64,000 bases of DNA from DASUPK01 sp963774305. GTDB taxonomy: Bacteria > Actinomycetota > Thermoleophilia > Solirubrobacterales > 70-9. A program made the position numbers and the translations under genes. Shown one piece after another: positions 8,306 through 17,082 of the stretch. The stretch covers positions 62,001 to 126,000 of the forward strand of contig CAVZEM010000001.1 in NCBI GenBank assembly GCA_963774305.1, given 5' to 3'. Within the stretch, counting starts at the first letter, position 1. Each line of letters starts with the position of its first letter. The notes under the pieces were generated by a model. That model did not search any database, was not told where the DNA came from, and worked only from the letters and a program-made list of their open reading frames with translations.

Positions 8306-8362
8306 CTTGCAGAGTGACATCGGCACACTCCGGCAGAATCGCCCAGGAGGCCACGAGATCAA

Positions 8363-8995
8363 ATGACTCCCGTCACAGACAAGATCCCCACCAAGTCAGG
8401 CAGCCTCGAGCGGGTGCTCCGCGCCGACGCCCGGCGCAATCGCGAAGCGGTGATCGCGGCGGCGAAGAAGCTCTTCGCCGACCAGGGCCTCGACGCGCAG
8501 ATGCCGGACGTCGCCAAGGCGGCGAAGGTCGGCGTCGGCACGGTCTACCGCCACTTCCCCACCAAGGACGACCTGATCGCTGCGCTGGCGGCCGAGCGCT
8601 TCGAGCGGCTCGCCGACAAGGCCCGGGAGGGAATCGATGCCGAGGATCCGTGGGAGGCGCTCTGCGACTTCATCCGGTTTTCGGCCCAGATTCAGGCCGA
8701 CGACCGCGGCCTCTGCGAGGTGATGGGCTCTCGCCCGGAGGTAATGAACGACTCCGCGGTGGCCGTGGGGCTGGACGCGCTCTGCGACAAGCTCGTCAGG
8801 CGGGCTCAGCGGTCGGGTGACCTTCGCAAGGACCTCACCTGGGAGGACATCCCGATGATCGCCTGCGGCGTCGGACGCATGACACAGGTGGATATGGGCC
8901 CGGGAACGGGCCGGTGGCCTCGCCTGGTCGAGATCGTGATCGACGGACTGCGCGCCCCGGGCAGCTCGAAGCTGCCGAAGCCGGTTACCTCTTAG
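8363..8995 (+). CDS. TetR-family regulator divergent from the MFS exporter
   Basis: 210 residues, preceded by AGGAGG (8345-8350). The TetR DNA-binding domain spans about 25-70, with the helix-turn-helix ending KVGVGTVYRHFPTKDDL, followed by an effector domain. It probably represses both itself and the 14-TM exporter through the CGGAAY-N4-RTTCCG sites between them. Its 3' end overlaps the convergent polX gene by 11 bases. Confidence 0.88.
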   Translation: MTPVTDKIPTKSGSLERVLRADARRNREAVIAAAKKLFADQGLDAQMPDVAKAAKVGVGTVYRHFPTKDDLIAALAAERFERLADKAREGIDAEDPWEALCDFIRFSAQIQADDRGLCEVMGSRPEVMNDSAVAVGLDALCDKLVRRAQRSGDLRKDLTWEDIPMIACGVGRMTQVDMGPGTGRWPRLVEIVIDGLRAPGSSKLPKPVTS

Positions 8996-10718
8996 CGCTC
9001 TTTCTGAGCGGCGCGAACGACCGCCACGGGCGCGTGTTCGCGATCTGCTTGGCGCTGAGCCATGCGCGCCGTGCCGTCGCGACCGAGTACTTCATGTTCG
9101 ACAGCGTGTTGGTGCCGTGGGCGTCGGTGTTGCAGACGATTCGCACACCGGCTTCGGCGGCGAGCTTGGCGTGACCCTCGTTCAGGTCGCGCCGGTTCGG
9201 GTTGCCGTTGATCTCCAGCATCGTGCCGGTGCGGACGGCGGCCTCGGCAATGCGCTCGATGTCGACTCCGTACGGCTCACGGCGCAGCAGCAGCCGGCCC
9301 GTGAGGTGCCCGATGCAGTCGACCAGCGGGTGCTCCATCGCGGCGATCACGCGCTCCGTCATCGCCTTCTCGGAGATGTTGAAGGAGGTGTGGACGCTGC
9401 AGATCACCCAGTCGAGCTCGGCCAGCAGCTCATCCGGGTAGTCGGGCGAGCCGTCATTCCCGATGTTCACCTCGGAGCCGGCGAGGAGGCGAAATCCACG
9501 CGGCGCCGACTCGTTCCACGCCCGGATCTCCTCGATCCGCTTGGCGAGCTGCCGGGGGCTGACGTCGTTGCCGAAGCCGTGGCTGGCCGAGTGGTCCGTG
9601 ATCGCCAGATAGGCGTAGCCGCGCCGGCGGGCGGCCTCCGCCATCTCCTCGAGCGAGTTGCGGCCGTCCGACAGCGTGGTGTGACAGTGGAGGTCACCGC
9701 GGATGTCCTCGACCGTGACGAGCTCCGGCAGCTCGCCCGTGTCTCCCGCCTCGATCTCGCCCCGTCCCTCGCGCAGCTCGGGCTCGATGTAGGGCAGGCC
9801 GAGCAGCTCGTAGACACCGGCCTCGTCGGCGAACTTGTGCACCTTCTTTCCCTCGACCTTCGCGACCCCGTGCTCGCTGACGGAGAACCCGCGCGCCTGC
9901 GCCCGCTCGCGGAGCTGGACGTTGTGGGCGGCCGAGCCGGTGAAGTGCTGGAGCAGGTTGCCGAAGACGTCCTCGGTGCCGATCCGCAGGTCCACCTTGA
10001 GGCCCGAATGAGTGAGCACGCTGGCTGCGGCGTCGCCGCCGCGTCGCGTCTCGGCCGAAAGGCCGTGGGTCGCAAGCGCCTTGGCCAGCTCCGCCGGCTT
10101 GTCGGTTGTTGCGATCAGGTCGAGGTCCTTGCAGGTCTCGGCCCAGCGCCGTGCCGAGCCCGCGATCTCGATCCGCTTCGCCGCGCCCATCTCCAGCAGG
10201 TCACCGCGGATCTCATCTGCGATCGGCAGGACCTGCGAGAGGAGCAGCCGCTCGCCGATCCCATCCTCCGTGACACCCTCGAGCGAGGAGAGGATGTTCT
10301 CCTCCGTCTTGGGTCCGAGGCCGCGAATGGTCGCGATCCTGCCCTGCTCGGCGGCCTCCTTGAGCTGGATCAGGTCCTCGACGCCGACCTCGTCGTAGAT
10401 CCGGCGGGCGGTCTTTGCGCCCAGGCCGGGGACGCGAGTCACCTCAACCAGCGTCGCCGGGAACTTCTCCTTCAGCTTGTCCGCCGAGGGGATGCTTCCC
10501 GTCTCGATCAGAGTCTCGATCTTCTGGGCCAGGGTCTTGCCGACGTTGGGAAGCTCCGTCAGCCGCCCCTCCTCGGCGAGCTGCTCGATCGAGACGGGGC
10601 TCTGCGCGATGGTCCTCGAGGCCTCCCTGTAGGCGAGCACGCGGAAGCGGTCGGCGCCGTCGAGCTCGTACAGGATTCCAAGCTCCCGCAGGGCGGCGGC
10701 GATCTCGGCATTGCGCAT
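8985..10718 (-). CDS. polX: Family X DNA polymerase / PHP 3'-5' exonuclease
   Basis: 577 residues from the ATG that avoids overlap with the divergent glycosyltransferase gene. Helix-hairpin-helix segments (LPNVGKTLAQKI, VPGLGAKTARRI, IRGLGPKTEENI) lead to a polymerase X palm with the DxD pair in CKDLDLIA. A C-terminal PHP domain holds metal ligands in GDLHCHTTLSDG, ITDHSASHG, SVHTSF and NTDAHGT. Bacterial PolX enzymes fill gaps in base-excision repair, and the PHP domain supplies 3'-5' exonuclease and AP-endonuclease activity. Confidence 0.92.
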   Translation of the reverse strand: MRNAEIAAALRELGILYELDGADRFRVLAYREASRTIAQSPVSIEQLAEEGRLTELPNVGKTLAQKIETLIETGSIPSADKLKEKFPATLVEVTRVPGLGAKTARRIYDEVGVEDLIQLKEAAEQGRIATIRGLGPKTEENILSSLEGVTEDGIGERLLLSQVLPIADEIRGDLLEMGAAKRIEIAGSARRWAETCKDLDLIATTDKPAELAKALATHGLSAETRRGGDAAASVLTHSGLKVDLRIGTEDVFGNLLQHFTGSAAHNVQLRERAQARGFSVSEHGVAKVEGKKVHKFADEAGVYELLGLPYIEPELREGRGEIEAGDTGELPELVTVEDIRGDLHCHTTLSDGRNSLEEMAEAARRRGYAYLAITDHSASHGFGNDVSPRQLAKRIEEIRAWNESAPRGFRLLAGSEVNIGNDGSPDYPDELLAELDWVICSVHTSFNISEKAMTERVIAAMEHPLVDCIGHLTGRLLLRREPYGVDIERIAEAAVRTGTMLEINGNPNRRDLNEGHAKLAAEAGVRIVCNTDAHGTNTLSNMKYSVATARRAWLSAKQIANTRPWRSFAPLRKSAKR

Positions 10719-10796
10719 ACCAGACAAGTTATTCGCCAGCGAAAGTCCGCCCCACCCGGCGATTCTTGATCCCCCGTGGCTAACTAGCCTTACCGC

Positions 10797-11525
10797 GTGC
10801 CCGCAGCCCCTCCCCGGACGCCGGACGTCTGGGTCATTCTCCCGACCTACAACGAGGCCGAGAACCTCGAGCGGATCGTCGGCGCCGTGCTCGAGCATCT
10901 GCCGGAGTCGCGCCGAGTCCTGATCGTCGACGACAACTCACCCGACGGGACGGGCGAGATCGCCGACCGGCTCGCCGCGGCCGACGAATCGGTCTCTGTT
11001 CTCCACCGGCAGCTGAAAGAGGGGCTCGGGCCGGCCTATCTGGCGGGATTCAGGATCGCCCTCGACGGTGGGGCCGAGCGGATCATCGAGATGGACGCCG
11101 ATTTCTCTCACGACCCCAGCTACCTCCCCCGGTTGATCGAGGCGACCGAGCGCGCCGATCTCGCCATCGGCAGCCGCTACGTCCCCGGCGGGGGCATCAC
11201 GGAGTGGGGGCCGATGCGGCGGTTCATCAGCCGGGGCGGCAGCGCCTATGCGCGGGCGGCGCTGGGGCTGCCGATCAGGGACCTGACGGGCGGATTCAAG
11301 TGCTTTCGGCGCATCGTGCTCGAGACCATCGACCTGGACACGATCGAGGCGCGCGGATACGCCTTCCAGGTCGAGACGACCTATCGCGCCATCAAGGCCG
11401 GATTCCGGGTGGTGGAGGTCCCGATCGTGTTCAAGGACCGCGCCGACGGGACGTCGAAGATGAGCAAGGCGATCGTCGCCGAGGCGATGTGGCGAGTGCC
11501 GGCCATGCGTTTCCGGCGCTGGTAG
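10797..11525 (+). CDS. Polyprenol-phosphate mannosyltransferase (GT2)
   Basis: A 242-residue GT-A fold enzyme beginning with GTG. It has LPTYNEAEN at the N-terminus, VDDNSPDGTG for the nucleotide-sugar site, and MDADFSHDP as the metal-binding DxD. RDLTGGFKCFRR and VPIVFKDRADGTSKM near the C-terminus are typical of the dolichol/polyprenol-phosphate mannose synthase group (DPM1/Ppm1). It makes the lipid-linked mannose donor for cell-wall or glycoprotein mannosylation. It lacks the N-terminal acyltransferase domain of the mycobacterial fusion. Confidence 0.85.
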   Translation: MPAAPPRTPDVWVILPTYNEAENLERIVGAVLEHLPESRRVLIVDDNSPDGTGEIADRLAAADESVSVLHRQLKEGLGPAYLAGFRIALDGGAERIIEMDADFSHDPSYLPRLIEATERADLAIGSRYVPGGGITEWGPMRRFISRGGSAYARAALGLPIRDLTGGFKCFRRIVLETIDLDTIEARGYAFQVETTYRAIKAGFRVVEVPIVFKDRADGTSKMSKAIVAEAMWRVPAMRFRRW

Positions 11526-11609
11526 GTCGCTTCACTTTGTATAGTAACGGTGGACCGCCGGGCTAGACTGAACAGCGGACCTTTTCAACCACCTACCTAG
11601 GAGACCACC

Positions 11610-11936
11610 GTGCCGGGCAAGCTCAACGATGTAACCGACGCCACCTTCCAGTCCGACGTGCTCGACGCCGAGGGCGCTGTGCTCGTCGACTTCTGGGCTC
11701 CCTGGTGCGGTCCGTGCCGAGTGGTCCACCCCGTCCTCGAGGAGATCGACTCCGAGCGCGAGGACCTCAAGATCGTCAGCCTCAACACCGACGAGAACCC
11801 ACAGACCGCGGCCAAGTACGAGGTCCTCTCGATCCCGACGATGATCGTCTTCAAGGACGGCGAGGTCGCTACCCGCCTGGTCGGCGCCCGGCCGAAGGCG
11901 CGGCTCGAGTCCGAGCTCGAGCCGGTCCTCGCTTAG
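11610..11936 (+). CDS. trxA: Thioredoxin
   Basis: 108 residues from GTG with a nearby GGAGA-type ribosome-binding site. The redox motif WAPWCGPC places Cys33 and Cys36 as in E. coli TrxA, and SIPTM provides the cis-Pro. There is no signal peptide, so it is cytoplasmic, a general disulfide reductase. Its stop codon overlaps the stop of a TetR remnant on the other strand. Confidence 0.95.
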   Translation: MPGKLNDVTDATFQSDVLDAEGAVLVDFWAPWCGPCRVVHPVLEEIDSEREDLKIVSLNTDENPQTAAKYEVLSIPTMIVFKDGEVATRLVGARPKARLESELEPVLA

Positions 11937-11995
11937 CCGAGCTTCTTCTCGAAGCCGTCGAGCAGGATCTTCAGGCCGCGCTCGAAGCGCCGAGG
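11933..11995 (-). pseudogene. C-terminal remnant of a TetR-family regulator
   Basis: On the - strand the last ~20 codons before TAA read RRFERGLKILLDGFEKKLG, the common C-terminal end of TetR/AcrR regulators. Nothing upstream on that strand continues a TetR protein; the sequence switches into the RidA remnant. The fragment has no start and is too short to be functional. It marks one side of a deletion junction. Confidence 0.5.
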
Positions 11996-12234
11996 TCCAG
12001 GCGAAGCGGTGCCTCGAGATCATCCTCGAGGCGCTTGGAGAGGCCGGCGCGGGCGCGGAGCATGTCGTCCGGACCAGGATGTTCATCACCGACGCCACCG
12101 ACTCGGAGGCGGTCGGCCGCGCTCATTCCGCCGTCTTCGGCGAGATCAGGCCGGCGGCGACCATGGTGGTCGTGGCGGGGCTGCTCGATCCGCGCTGGAA
12201 GGTCGAGATCGAGGCCGAAGCCGTCGTCGGCTAG
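11991..12234 (+). pseudogene. 5'-truncated RidA-family (enamine deaminase) remnant
   Basis: From about 11991 this frame reads EVQAKRCLEIILEALGEAGA, then HVVRTRMFITD and a C-terminal AEAVVG, the second half of a RidA/YjgF protein including the conserved Arg of VRTRMFI. The first ~50 residues are missing, and the frame upstream is unrelated low-complexity sequence with no start codon. The only Met (12079) lies well inside the domain. Its stop overlaps the convergent membrane-protein gene by 4 bases. Confidence 0.7.
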
Positions 12235-12662
12235 ACGATCTGCTCGCTGACGAAGCCAGCCAGCAGGACCGAGAAGCCCACGATTTCGACGACGATGAGC
12301 GTCCACATGAAGGGATGAATGCCGGGCAGCCCCTCCCCCTCGCGAAATTGGTTCTCGGTGTCGCGGCGGAGGCCGTGGTAGACGTAGCCGGAGATCGCGC
12401 CGACGAAGAAGGCGATCACCGCAAAGGCCGCGATCAGGTTGACGGCGGTGCTCCACCCCGAGAGCTCGACGAAGGTCGCGATCAGCAACGTTGCGAAGGA
12501 ATAGAGCAGCGCCGCGCGGTGAGCTACGTCGACGTACGGATGCGCGAGCCCATCGGGACTCGCCGCCATCTGCCGGTACTTCCAGACCCCGAGGAGCAGG
12601 GCGCCGACGAAGATCAGGCCCGCCGCGAGCAGGACCGCTTTGGTGTCGCCCCCCAGCTCCAT
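12231..12662 (-). CDS. Conserved small integral membrane protein
   Basis: 143 residues with four strong hydrophobic segments (about 9-27, 48-67, 73-95 and 117-138). Between the third and fourth is a polar loop (YHGLRRDTENQF...). No family was identified. It is the last gene of a probable run reading VOC protein - ileS - HAD phosphatase - this gene, 9 bases behind the HAD gene. Function unknown. Confidence 0.65.
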   Translation of the reverse strand: MELGGDTKAVLLAAGLIFVGALLLGVWKYRQMAASPDGLAHPYVDVAHRAALLYSFATLLIATFVELSGWSTAVNLIAAFAVIAFFVGAISGYVYHGLRRDTENQFREGEGLPGIHPFMWTLIVVEIVGFSVLLAGFVSEQIV

Positions 12663-12671
12663 CGCTGGAGC

Positions 12672-13340
12672 CTATTCCGCGGGCCGGAGCGCGCCCACGG
12701 TCTCCGGCGTGAGCTCGGTGAGGGAGCCGATCGTCTCGTCGGCAAGCTCGAGCGCGGCGGGCTCCGGCGGGAAGTCCTGGTTCGGCACCGCGATCACGGC
12801 CATGCCCGCGGCGTGCGCCGAGCGGATGCCATTCGTCGAGTCCTCGATCGCGACGCAGTCCGCCGGGTCGAGCTCGAGCCGGCTCGCGGCCGCGAGGTAG
12901 ACATCCGGCGCCGGCTTGCCCGCTCCGACCTCCTCGGATGAGACCGTCGCCTGAAAGGCGTCGGCGAGCCCGGCGAGCTCCAGGAAGAGGTCGATCACGT
13001 GGCGGTTCGACGATGTGGCGAGGCCGAGAGGCCACTCGGCGGAGAGCGTCTTGACGGCCTCGACGGCCCCTGGCAGCAGGGGCAGCTTCTCCCGATAGAG
13101 GTCCGCGACCCGGTCGGCGACCGCGCGGGAGATCTCCTCGGGCTCCAAATCGACGCCGAGCCGGTCCCGAACGTAGCGTGACCACTCCACCGAGCTCATT
13201 CCCAGCATGTCGCGAGTCGCGCCGTCGTGCCAGTGTCCGCCGTTCTCCTCCGTGAACCGCTTGCGAACGTCGTCCCAGACCGCCTCGGAGTCGACGAGGA
13301 CCCCGTCCAGGTCGAAGACCACTGCGGCGACTCCGGACAC
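12672..13340 (-). CDS. HAD-superfamily phosphatase (beta-phosphoglucomutase-like)
   Basis: The 222-residue protein starts with a GTG directly after the ileS stop, so the two are probably coupled. Motif I is FDLDGVLVDSE (nucleophile Asp10), followed by a helical cap (about 18-85), motif II in LATSSNR, the Lys of motif III in GAGKPAPDVY, and motif IV in AIEDSTNG. This is HAD-IA variant 3, as in beta-phosphoglucomutase, GS1-like and 2-deoxyglucose-6-P phosphatases. Specific substrate not deducible. Confidence 0.85.
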   Translation of the reverse strand: MSGVAAVVFDLDGVLVDSEAVWDDVRKRFTEENGGHWHDGATRDMLGMSSVEWSRYVRDRLGVDLEPEEISRAVADRVADLYREKLPLLPGAVEAVKTLSAEWPLGLATSSNRHVIDLFLELAGLADAFQATVSSEEVGAGKPAPDVYLAAASRLELDPADCVAIEDSTNGIRSAHAAGMAVIAVPNQDFPPEPAALELADETIGSLTELTPETVGALRPAE

Positions 13341-16300
13341 TCAGGCCTTGCTGACCGCGATCCGGAGCTCGCGGCCCTCGATCGTCGCCTTCTCGCCGGC
13401 GCCGTCCGCGCCGTAGTCGACCGAGGTCGCCAGCGTCTCCCCGGCGATGTAGGACTCGTGCTCGCGGGCGGCCGCGAGCAGCTCTTCGTCGCCGCCGAGG
13501 GCGAGGGCGATGCGATCCGAGACCTCGAGGCCGGCCTGCTTGCGGGCCTCCTGCACGGCGCGGACGACCTCCCGGGCCAGGCCCTCGCGGCGGAGCTCCT
13601 CGTCGAGGTCGAGCTCCAGGGCCACGGCGTGACCGGACTCGGCCTCCACCTGGTAGCCCTCCAGCGGCTCCATGACGAGGTTGACGTCATCGGCCGTCAA
13701 CGTGTGGTCCCTGCCGTCGAGCTGGATGCCGACCTCCTCGCCACGCTCGAGCGCGTCGGCGACCGCCGCCGCATCGAGGGCCTCGACCGCGGCTGCCACC
13801 TGGGGCATGTTCTTGCCGAAGCGCGGCCCGAGCGATCGGTAGTTGGGCTTCACCCGGTAGGAGACGAGCTCGGCCTCCGTCTGGACGAAGTCGAGCTCCT
13901 TAACGTTGAGCTCGGAGGCGACCACGTCGGAAAGGCGCTCGATCGCCTCGCGCTCGGCATCGGATGCGACCACCACGGCCTTGCGGAGAGGCTGGCGGAG
14001 CTTGACCTTGGCCTGCGCTCGCGCCGCCCGGCCAAGCTCGACGGTGCGGCGCACGGCGTCCATACCCGCCTCGAGCTGAGGGTCGATCAGCCCCTCCTGG
14101 ACGTCGGGGAAGTCGCAGAGGTGGACCGAGTCCGGCTCGTCGCTGGTCCACTCGGCGACCGGCTTCTGGAGGGACGTCTCCTCGCCGAAGAGCAGGTTGG
14201 CGTACATCTCGTCTGCGATGAAGGGCGTGAAGGGAGCGAGCATCTTGGCGGTCTCACCGAGGCAGAAGCGGAGGGTCTCGAGCGCCGCGAGGTCCCCGTC
14301 CCAGAAGCGGCGGCGGCTGAGCCGCACGTACCAGTTGGACAGCTCCTCCGTGTAGTCGGCGATCGCGCGGGCCGCCTGGGTGCAGTCGAACCCGTCCATC
14401 TGCTCACGGACCTCTGCGACCGTGCGCTGCAGGCGGGAGACAGCCCAGCGGTCGAGCTGGGTGCCCTGATCGGAACCGCCGGCGGACCACTTCGGCTCAT
14501 AGGGGAGCTCGCCGGCCTCGAGGCCGGCGGCGTTCGCGTACGTGACCCAGAACGCGTAGGTGTTCCAGAGGGTGAGCAGGAAGTGACGGACCGCGTCCCC
14601 GACGGTGTCCACTGAGAACCGGTAGCCCGCCCACGGCTGCTGCGAGGCGAAGTAGTACCAGCGGAAGGCATCGGCGCCGTGGCGGGCGATCACGTCCCAG
14701 GGCTCGACCACGTTGCCGCGGCTCTTCGACATCTTCTGGCCCTCGGGATCGAGGATCAGGCCGAGGCAGACGACGTTGCGGTAGCTCGAGGTTTCGAAGA
14801 GCAGCACCGACTCGGCGAGCAGCGTGTAGAACCAGCCGCGGGTTTGGTCGATCGCCTCGCAGATGAAGTCGGCGGGGAAGCGCTGCTTGAAGATCTCCTC
14901 GTTCTCGAAGGGGTAGTGGTACTGCGCCCACGGCATCGAGCCCGAGTCGAACCAGGTGTCGATCACCGAGGCGACTCGGCGCATCGTGCCGTCGCAGCCC
15001 TCCCGCTCGCAGGCGTAGCTGGCGTCGTCGATGTACGGGCGATGAAGGTCGTCGGGCACCTCGGCGCCCTTCTCTCGCAGCTCGGCGATCGACCCGGCGC
15101 AGAAGCGCTCGTCGCAATCGTTTCGGTCGCACTCCCAGATCGGCAGCGGTGTGCCCCAGTAGCGGTCTCGGGAGAGAGCCCAGTCGACGTTCCCCTCGAG
15201 CCACTTGCCGAAGCGACCGTGCTTGATGTGCTCGGGGTGCCAGCCGATCTCCTCGTTCGCGGCCAGCATCCGGTCGCGGACCTCCGTCGTCTTCACGTAC
15301 CAGCTCGCCTTCGCGTAGTAGAGGAGCGGCGTGTCGCAGCGCCAGCAGTGCGGATAGGAGTGCAGGTAGGCCTCGGCGCGGAGCAGCTTGCCCTTCTTCT
15401 CCAGCGCCTCGACGATCGCCGGGTCGGCGTCCTTGACGAACTGGCCCTGGAAGTCGGTGATCCGCTCGTCGAAGCGGCCGCGGAGGTCGACCGGGTTCTG
15501 GAGGGTGATCCCGTACTGCTCGCCGAGCTTGAAGTCGTCCTCGCCGAAGGCGATCGCCGTGTGGACCAGACCGGTGCCCTCGTCGGTGGTGACGAAGTCG
15601 GCCATCAGGACGGTGTGGCCGCGGGGGCCGTAGTCGGTGATGTAGTCGAAGGGGGGCTCGTACGAGATGCCGGAGAGCTTCTCGCCAGGGAAGTGGTCGA
15701 GCACCTCAGCCTCCTCGCCGAGCACGTGGACAAGCCGCTCGCGGGCGAGCACGAAGACCTCTTCGCCGGCGCGCGCCCGGACGTACTCGATCTCGGGCCC
15801 AGCGGCGACGGCGGCGTTGGTGATCAGAGTCCAGGGCGTGGTCGTCCAGACCAGCAGCTGGTCGCCATCCTCGAGCGGCCCCTGCGCCTCCCGGACGGGC
15901 AGCTTCACGTAGACGGCCGGGTCCTCGACGTCGTGGTAGCCGAGCGCCACCTCGTGCGAAGAGAGGGCGGTGCCGTCACGCGGGCAATAGGGGACGACCT
16001 TGTAGTCCTCGTAGAGGCGGCCGTCGTCCCACATCCGGCGCAGGGCCCACCAAACCGACTCGATGTACTCGTTGGTCATCGTCACATAGGGGTCGTCGAG
16101 GTCGAGCCAGAAGCCGATGCGCTCGGTCAGCTTGTTCCAGTCCTCGACGTAGCGGAAGACGGATTCGCGGCAGCGGGCGTTGAACTCGGCGATCCCGAAC
16201 TGCTCGATCTCCTCCTTGGAGGTGATCCCGAGCTCGCGCTCTACCTCGAGCTCCACCGGCAGCCCGTGGCAGTCCCAGCCCGCCTTGCGGGGCACCTGGT

Positions 16301-16535
16301 GCCCGGTCATGGTCTTGAAACGCGGATAGATGTCCTTGAAGACCCTGGCCAGGACGTGGTGCGAGCCCGGCCGGCCGTTCGCAGTCGGGGGCCCCTCGTA
16401 GAAGCTCCAGAGCGGGTTCCCCTCGCGGTTCGCGAAGGAGCGATGGAACACGTCGCGCTCACGCCAGCGCTCGAGGATCCGCTCCTCGAGCACTGGGAAG
16501 GACTGCTTGGGATCGACTGGTCGGAATCCGGCCAC
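13341..16535 (-). CDS. ileS: Isoleucyl-tRNA synthetase, type 2
   Basis: 1,064 residues. The ATP-binding signature is PPTANGRPGSHHV near residue 53 (HIGH equivalent GSHH), and KMSKS occurs near residue 600 in EGQKMSKSRGN. The PPTANGRPG form and the GWDCHGLPVE segment identify the eukaryote-like type 2 IleS of actinomycetes, a class often insensitive to mupirocin. A CP1 editing domain lies between, and an anticodon-binding domain plus C-terminal extension follows. It charges tRNA-Ile. Confidence 0.97.
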   Translation of the reverse strand: MAGFRPVDPKQSFPVLEERILERWRERDVFHRSFANREGNPLWSFYEGPPTANGRPGSHHVLARVFKDIYPRFKTMTGHQVPRKAGWDCHGLPVELEVERELGITSKEEIEQFGIAEFNARCRESVFRYVEDWNKLTERIGFWLDLDDPYVTMTNEYIESVWWALRRMWDDGRLYEDYKVVPYCPRDGTALSSHEVALGYHDVEDPAVYVKLPVREAQGPLEDGDQLLVWTTTPWTLITNAAVAAGPEIEYVRARAGEEVFVLARERLVHVLGEEAEVLDHFPGEKLSGISYEPPFDYITDYGPRGHTVLMADFVTTDEGTGLVHTAIAFGEDDFKLGEQYGITLQNPVDLRGRFDERITDFQGQFVKDADPAIVEALEKKGKLLRAEAYLHSYPHCWRCDTPLLYYAKASWYVKTTEVRDRMLAANEEIGWHPEHIKHGRFGKWLEGNVDWALSRDRYWGTPLPIWECDRNDCDERFCAGSIAELREKGAEVPDDLHRPYIDDASYACEREGCDGTMRRVASVIDTWFDSGSMPWAQYHYPFENEEIFKQRFPADFICEAIDQTRGWFYTLLAESVLLFETSSYRNVVCLGLILDPEGQKMSKSRGNVVEPWDVIARHGADAFRWYYFASQQPWAGYRFSVDTVGDAVRHFLLTLWNTYAFWVTYANAAGLEAGELPYEPKWSAGGSDQGTQLDRWAVSRLQRTVAEVREQMDGFDCTQAARAIADYTEELSNWYVRLSRRRFWDGDLAALETLRFCLGETAKMLAPFTPFIADEMYANLLFGEETSLQKPVAEWTSDEPDSVHLCDFPDVQEGLIDPQLEAGMDAVRRTVELGRAARAQAKVKLRQPLRKAVVVASDAEREAIERLSDVVASELNVKELDFVQTEAELVSYRVKPNYRSLGPRFGKNMPQVAAAVEALDAAAVADALERGEEVGIQLDGRDHTLTADDVNLVMEPLEGYQVEAESGHAVALELDLDEELRREGLAREVVRAVQEARKQAGLEVSDRIALALGGDEELLAAAREHESYIAGETLATSVDYGADGAGEKATIEGRELRIAVSKA

Positions 16536-16553
16536 GGGGGCGGATTCTCGCAG

Positions 16554-16979
16554 TCAGTCCTTGGGCAGCGTCACCGAGCCGTCCTTCTCGATGGTCCAGT
16601 GTGGGTTGTGCGCGACCTCCCAGGGGTATCCGTCGGGGTCGATGAAGACCGCCGAGTAGCCACCCCAGAAGGTCTCGCTCGGTTCGCGGCCGATCGTTGC
16701 GCCGGCTGCGCGAGCCTCCTCGATCACCTCGTCGACCTCCTTCGTTGACCGGGTGTTGTAGGCGAGGGTGACGCCACCCCAGCCGCTTCCCTCGACCACC
16801 GCGCTGTCCTCCGCCAGCTTGGCGCGGTCCCAGAGGGCGACGATCGCCCCGCCCGCCTGGAAGAAGACGACGTCGTCGCCCTGCTCAGCGCCGGTCTTCC
16901 AGCCGAGCGCCTCGTAAAAGCGGCGGGCGCGGTCCAGGTCCGAGATTCCCAAGGTGATGAGGCTAAGGCGCTGTTCCAT
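16554..16979 (-). CDS. VOC-family (glyoxalase/bleomycin-resistance-like) protein
   Basis: 141 residues with the two-module VOC beta-alpha-beta-beta-beta pattern: LSLITLGISDLDRARRFYEALGW at the start (shown here to its core ISDLDRARRFYEALGW) and FIDPDGYPWEVAHNP at the end, where the Glu is a likely metal ligand. It resembles stand-alone glyoxalase-like proteins of unknown substrate. It is 18 bases upstream of ileS on the same strand and divergent from an AraC regulator that may control it. Confidence 0.75.
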   Translation of the reverse strand: MEQRLSLITLGISDLDRARRFYEALGWKTGAEQGDDVVFFQAGGAIVALWDRAKLAEDSAVVEGSGWGGVTLAYNTRSTKEVDEVIEEARAAGATIGREPSETFWGGYSAVFIDPDGYPWEVAHNPHWTIEKDGSVTLPKD

Positions 16980-17052
16980 GACGTGGCTCCTTCCGACGGT
17001 TGCGATTGTGGGCCGACCCTAGGCTGCGACCGATCCGGTGCCTTGAACAATT

Positions 17053-17082
17053 CGGACGTTCACTAAGTTGAGTGAATGTCCG
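17053..17082 (+). promoter_or_regulatory. Inverted repeat covering the AraC-type gene's start codon
   Basis: CGGACGTTCACT (17053-17064) and AGTGAATGTCCG (17071-17082) pair at 11 of 12 positions around a 6-base centre, AAGTTG. The ATG of the regulator (17076-17078) lies inside the right arm. On DNA it could be an operator for the divergent VOC/AraC pair. In RNA the hairpin would hide the start codon. Confidence 0.55.

Noticed and set aside
9117..10769. A 550-codon open frame on the + strand
   Set aside because: It is antisense to polX, and its translation shows no protein features.
14679..16748. A 689-codon open frame on the + strand
   Set aside because: It is the complement of ileS codons; GC-rich third positions leave the opposite strand open. 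The ileS frame has all synthetase motifs.
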